Of a stretch of DNA of 64,000 bases, positions 45,724-53,388 are shown piece by piece. The stretch is from the NCBI GenBank assembly GCA_963790405.1, contig CAWBOJ010000005.1, positions 351,508-415,507 on the forward strand, written 5' to 3'. The position numbers and the translations under genes are program-made. The DNA is from JBGSMX01 sp963790405. Its GTDB lineage: Bacteria; Actinomycetota; Coriobacteriia; Anaerosomatales; JAGXFU01. Every line of letters begins with the position of its first letter. Position 1 is the first letter of the stretch. The notes below the pieces were generated by a model. That model was given only the letters and a program-made list of their open reading frames with translations, had not been told where the DNA came from and searched no databases.

Positions 45724-48242
45724 CCTAGCACATCGAATTCGACGTTGTAGGGGACGGCTGCTGGCCCGCCGAAGATGCGAACGGCCGTGACGCTTCTGGC
45801 CTTCATCGACAGCCATGTGTCGTACGACGAGTCCACCTGCTTGATCAGTAAGGTTGGCGCTCGTTTTTGGGCGGCGTACGGGCCCGCGCTCAGTGCGTCC
45901 GGGAACGACTTTCCTGTAGCCAGACCTACTGAGCCGAAGGAGAGTATTCCGAGCGAAGTCGCCTTGTCGGCGATGATGCGCGAAGTCTCGTACCGGTCGG
46001 CTCCGCCCCAGCGCTGCGCTTTCGGAAGAGCGCGGAAGACGGATGCGGAGACGGCTGCCTCTCCGCCAAGTACGATCGTCTTGGTTGTTCTCAGATCGGA
46101 CAGAGCGCTGGCGGTGGCCGGCGGGAGGCTACCGCTCCGCGTCAGAAGGATCGGCCATCCCGCGCGAGCCGCAAGTGATGCGCCGCTCAGTGCGTCCGGG
46201 TAGTTCTCGCCAGACGCGACGATGACCGTGCCGCCAACGGCTGACCCAGGCAGACTCTTGATCTTCTTCGCGACAATGTAGGCGGTGCGATAGCGGTCGC
46301 TTCCGCCCAGACGCACGATCTTCGCCGAAGGAACCAGCTTGCCGATGAGTGCCTGAACCCCATTGGAGACAGCGGTGGTACCTCCAATGAGGTAGATCGT
46401 CGAGGGGCGCAACCGCACGAGCTCATCGCGCGTCGGGACAGGAACATCGTCGGTCTTCGTCAACAGAAGCGGACCGCCTGCACGGTAGGCGAGCGCCCCG
46501 GCAGACAGCGCATCGGGCCAATTCGTGCCGAGTGCGATTACTGCGGCGGATGACGTCTTCGCAAACGATGTGCGACTCACTGCGGCAGCAGTCTCGTATC
46601 GGTCGTTGCCCGATATGCGCTCGGAGGAGATGTCGGCAAGTCCGGATGCTGCGACGACGGTGCTGGTGCCGGGAAGGGCTGCGCCCCATCGGTCCGTTGC
46701 GAACGAGCGCACGTAGACAGTGTGCGTACCGTCGCTCGAGAGGAACAGACGGCCGGAGCGTGCTGTCGTCGCATACTCGGGCCCGCCCTCGTATCCGTAG
46801 AGGTACTTCACATTGCTACCCGAAGCGGCACTCCACGATAGCCGCGTTTCCAGGCCCTTCGGCTTGGTAGCTGACACGGTTACCGGCGCCTGGGCGGCTA
46901 CGGTGCTCGTCATCTCGTTGTAGGCCGCATAGACATCGAGGAGCCCCCAACCAGTCTCGACATCGAATCCCGGGGCGGGACCATAGTCGGCATCAGCTGT
47001 CGAGGTGACGATATGCTCGATGCTGCCGACCGACAGCCGGGGGACCAACGACCACAACAGGGCTACGGAGCCCGATACCATGGGGGTGGCAAATGACGTT
47101 CCTGAGCTGTTGCGATCCGGGGTGCCGGATGGAGGGACAGTCCAAATCCCTGTCTTCGGCGAAGGCTGATACTGTCCGGGCGCCACGATATCGAGCTCGG
47201 TGCCGTAGCAGGAATACGACGAACGGTCTCCGCTGGACACATCGATCGATCCTACCGCGAGCGCTCCGGTGCACGCTGCGGGATAGAACACCGGAGTGTA
47301 GCCCCTCGCAGCGTCGTTGCCGGATGCGGCCACGACGAGCGCCCCTCGGGAGCGGCAGTAGTTGACCGTGTCCTGCCACTGTTTGCGCGCTGCGGGGTCC
47401 GGCGTGCTGCCGTACGACGAAGTGGTCGCTCGTTCTCCGAGGGACACGTTAATGACCCGCGCGCCCGCGTCGGCGGCATCGCGCATCGCTTGCATGGCAT
47501 CGGCGCTGGATCCGGAGCCGGTACGATCCAGGCACTTGTACACCCGAACACGAAGGTCGACGGTGCCCAAGATGCCTGCGATACCCGAGGCGTTGTTCCA
47601 TTTCGCACGGATCAGCTGGGCGACTCGCGTGCCATGGTAGCCGAGAAGCGAAGCATCGTCAGAGGCGTCCGTGTCGCGATTCACGTAGTCATAGGCCGAG
47701 TAGTAGTCACCCGTATCCTCGAACAGGGAGGGCGTGGCACCGGTGTCGATGACGGCGACCGTCACACCGGGTCTATCAGGGGTCATCGCAAATGGACCGT
47801 CGTTGAAGACCGCTTCCCACACCGGCTCTACGTGTAGCGAGTGAGGTGCGACGTCGGCAGGACCGAGGTAGTTGCGCTGAGCGTAGCTCGCGAGGTAGGC
47901 CGTGTCATTGGGAGGCACCTCGAGCGCTGTCACCACGCCGTTGGGACCGGTTGCAGCGACCGCATCCAGCCGATTCAGCGCATCAGATGCCTGCACGGTG
48001 TCAGACGCTTCCACCACGGCCATGTCGGGACGCCGGATGTCGATCGAGTCTGGACTCACGCCCGCTTCGCCCAGGGTGGAGATCATTTCGGTCTCACCGA
48101 GTGGGTTTTCGAAGAACACGACAACCTCACCCGGGGACTCCGACGGCCTGTCGGCAGGTCGACCGATACCGGAGGGCACGAAAGCCAAGGTGAGAAGGAG
48201 CGTGAGTGCAAGTGTTGTGACGGAGCGGAGCGAGCGATGCAT
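45705..48242 (-). CDS. Secreted subtilisin-like protease with CWB2 wall-binding repeats
   Basis: An 845-residue exported serine protease. A signal peptide (about 1-27) is followed by a prodomain-like region. The S8 catalytic domain has Asp166 (AVIDTGA), His203 (YHGTRVA), oxyanion Asn309 (ASGND) and Ser383 (SGTSFATP). A beta-rich fibronectin-like spacer (about 445-535) leads to three C-terminal cell-wall-binding repeat 2 units starting near residues 540, 642 and 744 (each G-x-DRY-x-T, then PDALSA or PDALSG). ATG 48242 is preferred over 48257 because AAAGG lies 6 nt upstream. CWB2 repeats anchor proteins to secondary wall polymers in Clostridia and actinobacteria. The substrate is unknown. Confidence 0.92.
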   Translation of the reverse strand: MHRSLRSVTTLALTLLLTLAFVPSGIGRPADRPSESPGEVVVFFENPLGETEMISTLGEAGVSPDSIDIRRPDMAVVEASDTVQASDALNRLDAVAATGPNGVVTALEVPPNDTAYLASYAQRNYLGPADVAPHSLHVEPVWEAVFNDGPFAMTPDRPGVTVAVIDTGATPSLFEDTGDYYSAYDYVNRDTDASDDASLLGYHGTRVAQLIRAKWNNASGIAGILGTVDLRVRVYKCLDRTGSGSSADAMQAMRDAADAGARVINVSLGERATTSSYGSTPDPAARKQWQDTVNYCRSRGALVVAASGNDAARGYTPVFYPAACTGALAVGSIDVSSGDRSSYSCYGTELDIVAPGQYQPSPKTGIWTVPPSGTPDRNSSGTSFATPMVSGSVALLWSLVPRLSVGSIEHIVTSTADADYGPAPGFDVETGWGLLDVYAAYNEMTSTVAAQAPVTVSATKPKGLETRLSWSAASGSNVKYLYGYEGGPEYATTARSGRLFLSSDGTHTVYVRSFATDRWGAALPGTSTVVAASGLADISSERISGNDRYETAAAVSRTSFAKTSSAAVIALGTNWPDALSAGALAYRAGGPLLLTKTDDVPVPTRDELVRLRPSTIYLIGGTTAVSNGVQALIGKLVPSAKIVRLGGSDRYRTAYIVAKKIKSLPGSAVGGTVIVASGENYPDALSGASLAARAGWPILLTRSGSLPPATASALSDLRTTKTIVLGGEAAVSASVFRALPKAQRWGGADRYETSRIIADKATSLGILSFGSVGLATGKSFPDALSAGPYAAQKRAPTLLIKQVDSSYDTWLSMKARSVTAVRIFGGPAAVPYNVEFDVLGSLRSP

Positions 48243-48274
48243 GGGTGCCTTTCTCATCGTGTATGTCGATGGTA

Positions 48275-48310
48275 GCAGGGTTTTGCACCCTGCAGTCCGG
48301 TGAACGGACT
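48275..48310. repeat. Two adjacent short hairpins in the divergent subtilase-pyr region
   Basis: GCAGGGT (48275-48281) pairs with ACCCTGC (48287-48293), and AGTCCG (48294-48299) pairs with CGGACT (48305-48310). They lie in the subtilase 5' leader and next to the pyr promoter. They could be protein sites or mRNA-stabilising hairpins; no function is assigned. Confidence 0.4.
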
Positions 48311-48338
48311 TGCCGGTCGTCCAGCACCTTGCTAGAGT
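48310..48338 (+). promoter_or_regulatory. pyr operon promoter
   Basis: TTGCCG (48310-48315), a 17-nt spacer and TAGAGT (48333-48338) preceded by TGC (extended -10). The start point near 48345 is just before the PyrR-binding sequence. Confidence 0.6.
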
Positions 48339-48357
48339 GCCAACAGACCTTTAACCC

Positions 48358-48451
48358 GGTCCCGTGAGGCTGGCAAGGGATGCATATTGGAACGTTCGGC
48401 CACGTGTCGACCGGTCTCGTGCCTTCTTGCCAGCTGCAAGAAGGCTTTTTT
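48358..48451 (+). promoter_or_regulatory. PyrR-responsive transcription attenuator
   Basis: The PyrR-binding sequence GGTCCCGTGAGGCT (48358-48371) matches the known ARUCCNGNGAGGYU consensus except for its first base, and is flanked by pairing CC/GG. Downstream is an intrinsic terminator: GCCTTCTTGC (48421-48430) pairs with GCAAGAAGGC (48436-48445), then six Ts (48446-48451). GCTGGCAA (48369-48376) is complementary to TTGCCAGC (48427-48434), so the leader can form an antiterminator that disrupts the terminator. PyrR with UMP binding the first element would release termination, as in Bacillus. The mechanism is inferred from these pairings. Confidence 0.88.
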
Positions 48452-48482
48452 GTGTCCGGGCATGTCACTGAGGAGGCCGAGA

Positions 48483-49043
48483 GTGGAATACCGCACGAAG
48501 GCGGTCGTCATGGACCGCGAGGCAATCGAGCGGGCGCTCACCCGCATCGCCCACGAGATTCTCGAAGCGAACAAGGGTGCCGAGAACCTGGGCATCGTGG
48601 GCATCGTCACGCGTGGAACACACGTGGCCGAGCGGCTTGCCCAGCGCATTCGGGACATCGAGGGTACGGCGGTACCGGTCGGATCACTCGACATCTCCTT
48701 CTATCGAGATGACGTGGGGGAGCGCTTGAATCCAGAAGTGCACCGTACGGACATCCCCTTCGACGTCGAGGGTCGCAGCATCGTGCTCGTCGACGATGTC
48801 CTGTACACGGGACGCACCATCCGCGCAGCGATGGACGCGATCATGGACTACGGCAGACCGGCTACGATGCAGCTCGCCGTACTCGTCGACCGCGGCCATC
48901 GTGAACTGCCCATTCGGGCGGACTATGTGGGCAAGAACGTACCCACTGCGCGGCGCGAACGCGTTCGCGCCGCGTTTGAAGAAGCCGGCGACAGTGCTGA
49001 CGAAGTGCGCATACTCGAAGCCGTCGGCGGGGAGAGTGAGTGA
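48483..49043 (+). CDS. pyrR: Pyrimidine operon attenuation regulator PyrR
   Basis: RNA-binding attenuator of the pyr operon, with the uracil phosphoribosyltransferase fold. It has 186 residues. The N-terminal region MDREAIERALTRIAHEI, basic RNA-contact stretches and the PRPP loop VLVDDVLYTGRTIRAA (residues about 99-114) are present, and it ends with GKNVPTARRERV. GTG 48483 was chosen for the GAGGAGG site just upstream; longer in-frame starts would run through the attenuator hairpin. The attenuator directly upstream is its target. The stop overlaps the pyrB start (GTGA). Confidence 0.95.
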   Translation: MEYRTKAVVMDREAIERALTRIAHEILEANKGAENLGIVGIVTRGTHVAERLAQRIRDIEGTAVPVGSLDISFYRDDVGERLNPEVHRTDIPFDVEGRSIVLVDDVLYTGRTIRAAMDAIMDYGRPATMQLAVLVDRGHRELPIRADYVGKNVPTARRERVRAAFEEAGDSADEVRILEAVGGESE

Positions 49044-49981
49044 AGATGCTCTCGTGCCGCAACATCATCTCGATGGAGGACCTCACGCCAGAGGACATCG
49101 TGAAGATCCTCGACACCGCAGAGTCGTTCAAGGAAGTCAACGAGCGTCGCATCAAGAAGCTGCCTACGCTTCGCGGTCGCACGATCATCAATTTGTTTCT
49201 CGAGCCGAGCACGCGCACGCGAACCAGCTTCGAAATCGCGGCCAAACGGCTTTCGGCGGATGCAGTGAACATGACCGGTTCAGCCTCGGCCACGGTCAAG
49301 GGCGAATCACTTCGCGACACAGCCAAGACCCTCTCGGCGATGGCATGCGATCTCATTGTTGTCAGACACAAGTACGCAGGCGCCCCCCAGGTGCTTGCGG
49401 AGTCGATGGATGCCTGCGTGGTCAACGGTGGCGACGGCATGCATGAGCATCCAACGCAGGCGCTGCTGGACCTGTTCACGATGCGCCGTCGCGTAGGGGC
49501 GCTCGAGGGACTCACGGTCGGTATCGTCGGCGACATTGCTCACTCTCGAGTCGCCGGATCGCTCGTACGCGCACTTCGGATGGTGGGTGCCCGCCCGATT
49601 GTCGTGGGTCCGCCGACCCTGATGCCGTCACGTCCAGATATTCTCGGTGCTGAGATCGCCTCAACACTGGATGAAGTCATCGAGGAGCTCGACGTAGCCT
49701 ACATGCTGCGAATCCAGATGGAGCGAGCCGAGGGGATGCCGTTTCCCTCCGTGCGCGAGTACGCACGCTTCTACGGTATGAACGAGGAGAAGTTCGCGCG
49801 TATGAAGCCGGAGGCGATCGTCATGCACCCGGGCCCGATGAACCGAGGCGTCGAGGTTTCCTCGGCAGTTGCGGACTCCGACCGCTCGGTCGTGCTCGAC
49901 CAGGTCAACGCAGGTGTCGCGGTTCGCATGGCCGTCATGTATCTGCTGTTGGGAGGTGACGCGAATGAGACTGCTGCTTAG
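49040..49981 (+). CDS. pyrB: Aspartate carbamoyltransferase catalytic chain
   Basis: Condenses carbamoyl phosphate with aspartate, the first committed step of UMP synthesis. It has 313 residues. The carbamoyl-phosphate motif FLEPSTRTRTSFE (residues about 53-65), HEHPTQALLDL and MHPGPMNRGVE are intact. GTG 49040 lies 5 nt after GGGGAG and overlaps the pyrR stop; ATG 49046 is two codons later. No pyrI regulatory chain is seen, as in other Gram-positive operons. The 3' end overlaps pyrC by 17 nt. Confidence 0.96.
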   Translation: MKMLSCRNIISMEDLTPEDIVKILDTAESFKEVNERRIKKLPTLRGRTIINLFLEPSTRTRTSFEIAAKRLSADAVNMTGSASATVKGESLRDTAKTLSAMACDLIVVRHKYAGAPQVLAESMDACVVNGGDGMHEHPTQALLDLFTMRRRVGALEGLTVGIVGDIAHSRVAGSLVRALRMVGARPIVVGPPTLMPSRPDILGAEIASTLDEVIEELDVAYMLRIQMERAEGMPFPSVREYARFYGMNEEKFARMKPEAIVMHPGPMNRGVEVSSAVADSDRSVVLDQVNAGVAVRMAVMYLLLGGDANETAA

Positions 49982-51257
49982 AGGCGGATGCCTCACCGAT
50001 CCCGTAGCGGGCCTTGACGGCGTGGGCGATGTGCTCGTCGAGGATGGTGTGATCACGCAGGTCGGAGCCGATCTGGAGGTCGATGGCGAGGTTGAGGTCA
50101 TCGAGTGTGCCGAGAAGATCGTCTTGCCGGGGCTGGTCGATATTCACACGCATCTGCGCGAGCCGGGTCGCGAGGACGAAGAGACCGTTCAGAGCGGTAC
50201 GCGTGCCGCGGCACACGGTGGTTTCACGGCGATATGCGCGATGCCGAACACCGATCCGATCTGCGATACCGGTTCGAAGGTGCGCTTCATCGTCGAGCGA
50301 GCCGAGGAGCGTGCGGTTGTTCGGGTCTACCCGATCGGTTCACTCACGGCCGGGCAGCGCGGTGAGGCGATTGCAGAGATCGGCGACATGGTCGGCGAGG
50401 GCGCGGTGGCTTTCTCCGATGACGGTCGCGGCGTTCAGGATGCTGGCATGATGCGGCGCGTGATGGACTACGCGAAGGCGTTCAAGACGGTCGTCATCTC
50501 GCATTGCGAAGACGAATCGCTGGTCGGACGTGGCGTCGTCAACGAAGGCGTGATTTCCACCCGCATGGGTCTGCCGGGCTGGCCATCTGCCGCCGAGGAG
50601 GTCCAGGTCGCTCGCGACATCACGATTGCCGAGCTGACAGGCTGTCGGCTGCATCTCGCCCACTTGTCCACGGCGGGGTCGGTTGCCCTCGTGCGTGCAG
50701 CCAAGGAGCGCGGAGCGCCGGTCACCGCTGAGGTGACTCCACATCATCTGTTTCTCGATGAGGACGCCCTGACTGGATACGATACCCATCTGAAGATGAA
50801 TCCGCCGTTGAGGACGAGCGAGGACCGATCAGCGCTGCTGGAGGCCCTCATCGATGGGACCGTGGACTGCATCGCTACGGATCACGCGCCTCACGCTGCG
50901 CACGAGAAAGAGATGGAGTTCGAGATCGCACCGTTCGGCACGACAGGTCTCGAAACCGCACTGTCGCTGATCACAACGGAACTGGTCGACACCGGAGCGA
51001 TGACCTGGAGCGATGTGGCGCGGATTCTCGCGCACGGGCCCAGGACGTGCCTGGGCCTTGAGCCGGTGACACTGGCGGAAGGATCGGTCGCCGATATCAC
51101 TGTCGTGGATCCGGAAGCAAGAGTCGAAGTCACGAAAGAGTGGTTCGAGTCCAAATCGCGCAACTCCGCATTCCTGGGTCGCAAGCTGCTTGGAAAGGCG
51201 AGCGAGGTGCTCGTCGGCGGCGAGTTCGCGCTGCGCGGCGGGAAGGTGGTCGGCTAG
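49965..51257 (+). CDS. pyrC: Dihydroorotase
   Basis: Zinc amidohydrolase that cyclises carbamoyl aspartate to dihydroorotate. It has 430 residues, a type I enzyme by length. The metal motif DIHTHLREPG (residues about 59-68), GGFTAICAMPNTDP, the histidines of VISHCED and LHLAHLST, and ATDHAPH are all visible. ATG 49965 has GGGAGG 7 nt upstream and overlaps the pyrB end. carA starts immediately after the stop with no gap. Confidence 0.95.
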   Translation: MRLLLRGGCLTDPVAGLDGVGDVLVEDGVITQVGADLEVDGEVEVIECAEKIVLPGLVDIHTHLREPGREDEETVQSGTRAAAHGGFTAICAMPNTDPICDTGSKVRFIVERAEERAVVRVYPIGSLTAGQRGEAIAEIGDMVGEGAVAFSDDGRGVQDAGMMRRVMDYAKAFKTVVISHCEDESLVGRGVVNEGVISTRMGLPGWPSAAEEVQVARDITIAELTGCRLHLAHLSTAGSVALVRAAKERGAPVTAEVTPHHLFLDEDALTGYDTHLKMNPPLRTSEDRSALLEALIDGTVDCIATDHAPHAAHEKEMEFEIAPFGTTGLETALSLITTELVDTGAMTWSDVARILAHGPRTCLGLEPVTLAEGSVADITVVDPEARVEVTKEWFESKSRNSAFLGRKLLGKASEVLVGGEFALRGGKVVG

Positions 51258-52520
51258 GTGTCTGGAGCCAAAGCGCTGCTAGCGCTCGAAGACGGCACGG
51301 TGTTCGAAGGACTGGCCTGTGGCGCGCACGGTGAGGCGTTCGGGGAGATAGTCTTCAACACGAGCATGGCGGGCTACCAGGAGATCCTTACCGATCCCAG
51401 CTACGCTGGCCAGATCGTCACAATGACTTCGCCCCATATCGGCAACTACGGCGTGAATGGTGCCGACATGGAGTCGCGCGGCGTGTTCTCCTCCGGATTC
51501 GTTGTGCGTGAGATGTGTGCTGAACCCTCGAATTGGCGCTCGGAGGAGTCCTTGCCTGTATTCCTGGAGCGCCATGGGATCGTTGCGATCGAAGGGGTCG
51601 ACACGCGACGTCTCACACGCCACATCCGCGAGGCGGGAGCCATGCGAGCGGTGATCTCGACAGTCGACTTCGTGCCCGAGTCGCTTGTTGACAAGGCGCA
51701 GAAGTCGCCAGGGCTTGTCGGCCGAGACCTCGTCGCCGAGGTCGCCGTGTCGAAGCGCTACACATGGGGCCTCGAAGGTCCTGAGGGAATCCTGCCCGTC
51801 GACACGGGCATCTTGCCGGTCCAACCGCGCTACCGCGTCGCGGTGTTCGATTCCGGAATCAAGTACAACATCCTGCGGCAACTTGCCGAGGCGGGTTGCG
51901 AGCTGATCGTCCTGCCGCCGGACACACCGGCCGAGGATGTTCTCGCGCTCGAACCGGATGGCGTATTCGTTGCGAACGGTCCAGGTGATCCGGCCGCTGT
52001 CGACTATCTCTACGGCACTCTGCGTGATCTCATCGGCGTCAAGCCGCTGTTCGGCATCTGTTTGGGACACCAGATGCTCTCGCTGGCTGTAGGGGCGAAG
52101 ACTTTCAAGCTCAAGTACGGTCATCGGGGCGGCAACCAGCCGGTGAAGAACTTGCTTACCGGCCAGGTGGAGATCACCAGCCAGAACCACGGCTTCTGTG
52201 TCGATTTCGGCGCTATTGGCGAACTCGATCCCGAACAGAGTGGGGGGCTCGAACATCCCGTGGAGGACATGGGCGCGTGGGCTGGGGCCGGAGTCGCGCC
52301 GGTGGTGCGCTCTGAGGCATTTGGCCGAGTACAGCTCACGCACGTGAACCTCAACGACATGACTACCGAGGGGATCCGCCTGCTCGATGCGCCGGCCTTC
52401 TGTGTGCAGTACCACCCGGAGGCCGCGCCGGGTCCGCACGATGCGCGGTATCTGTTCGGTGCTTTCACGGCAATGATGGACGGCCGCACGGACTATCTCG
52501 AAGCCAACGACGAGGAGTAA
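51258..52520 (+). CDS. carA: Carbamoyl-phosphate synthase small chain
   Basis: Glutaminase subunit that feeds ammonia to CarB. The 420 residues comprise an N-terminal CPSase_sm domain (ALEDGTVFEGLACGAHGEAFGE, FNTSMAGYQEILTDPSY) and a class I amidotransferase domain. The nucleophilic Cys is in GICLGHQML and the His/Glu pair in YHPEAAPGP. GTG 51258 abuts pyrC. A universal stress gene is interposed before carB. Confidence 0.95.
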   Translation: MSGAKALLALEDGTVFEGLACGAHGEAFGEIVFNTSMAGYQEILTDPSYAGQIVTMTSPHIGNYGVNGADMESRGVFSSGFVVREMCAEPSNWRSEESLPVFLERHGIVAIEGVDTRRLTRHIREAGAMRAVISTVDFVPESLVDKAQKSPGLVGRDLVAEVAVSKRYTWGLEGPEGILPVDTGILPVQPRYRVAVFDSGIKYNILRQLAEAGCELIVLPPDTPAEDVLALEPDGVFVANGPGDPAAVDYLYGTLRDLIGVKPLFGICLGHQMLSLAVGAKTFKLKYGHRGGNQPVKNLLTGQVEITSQNHGFCVDFGAIGELDPEQSGGLEHPVEDMGAWAGAGVAPVVRSEAFGRVQLTHVNLNDMTTEGIRLLDAPAFCVQYHPEAAPGPHDARYLFGAFTAMMDGRTDYLEANDEE

Positions 52521-52526
52521 TCAGCG

Positions 52527-53373
52527 ATGCTGCGCTCTGTGATGGTACCCGCCGAACTCTCGGACGAGTGTGCCCTCATCATGCGATTCGCGGCGGGACT
52601 CGGTGTTCTCGGGGTGCGGCGGGTCGTGCTCGGCCATGTCGTCGAGGCGAGCGGACTCGAAGGCCCCGTCATCGCTGCGAGGGTCGACAAGGCCCGCGAG
52701 GACATTAGTGAACTCGCCGAGCCGCTCGTGAAGGCTGGCCTGGATGTCGAAGTGCGTATCGGGACGGGTGACCCTGCTCAAGCGCTGCTCGGCATCGCGA
52801 GTGAAACGCACGTGGGTGCCGTCATGTGCGGGACTCACGGCAAAGGCAAGCTCAACTCGCTGTTTGCCGGTTCGGTGTCCGAGCAGATTGCGGTCGAGGC
52901 GAACGTGCCTACGCTGCTTGTTCGCTACGAGCTGCTGCGGCTCAGAAGCGACCCCGCGGAGTGTGCGAGTTCATTCGGTCGCTCGCTGATTCTGCCCACC
53001 GACTTCTCGGCATCGTCGGAACGCGCGTTGACGGCGCCTTCTCGGACTTGCTCCGAAGGCGCTGGGTACGGTGTATCTGACCCACGTGCTGGATCGGAGT
53101 CTTGCGGGCGAGAAGCTAGACAAGGCAGAGCACGGTGCGGAGTTCCAGCTTCTGAACCAGCGCAAGATAGCCGAGAAGCAAGGGATCACCGTCCGGGGAG
53201 TCGTGCGTCAAGGTGACCCGGTGCAAGCGATTCTCAGTGAAGTCAAGCAGCGGCGCGCAACCGGCATTGTCGTCGGCACGCGTGGCCAGAACCTGTTGCA
53301 GGAAACCGTGCTTGGGTCGACGTCGATGACGCTGATCCGGCAGGCGAGTTGTCCCGTAATGATCGTGCCGTAA
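52527..53373 (+). CDS. Tandem universal stress protein (frame broken once)
   Basis: UspA-family protein with two domains, about 281 residues. Domain 1 (from MLRSVMVPAELSD) has the nucleotide-type motif GTHGKGKLNSLFAGSVSEQI. Domain 2 begins SLILPTDFSASSERAL, then breaks near 53033 and resumes one frame over as LLGLAPKALGTVYLTHVLD, ending GTRGQNLLQETVLGSTSMTLI. Deleting one G at about 53033 restores continuous sequence. It lies 6 nt after carA and 15 nt before carB, inside the pyr operon, an unusual place. The G-2x-G-9x-G motifs suggest ATP binding. Role in pyrimidine synthesis is unknown. Confidence 0.85.
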
Positions 53374-53388
53374 GCCAAGGAGCTGCGC

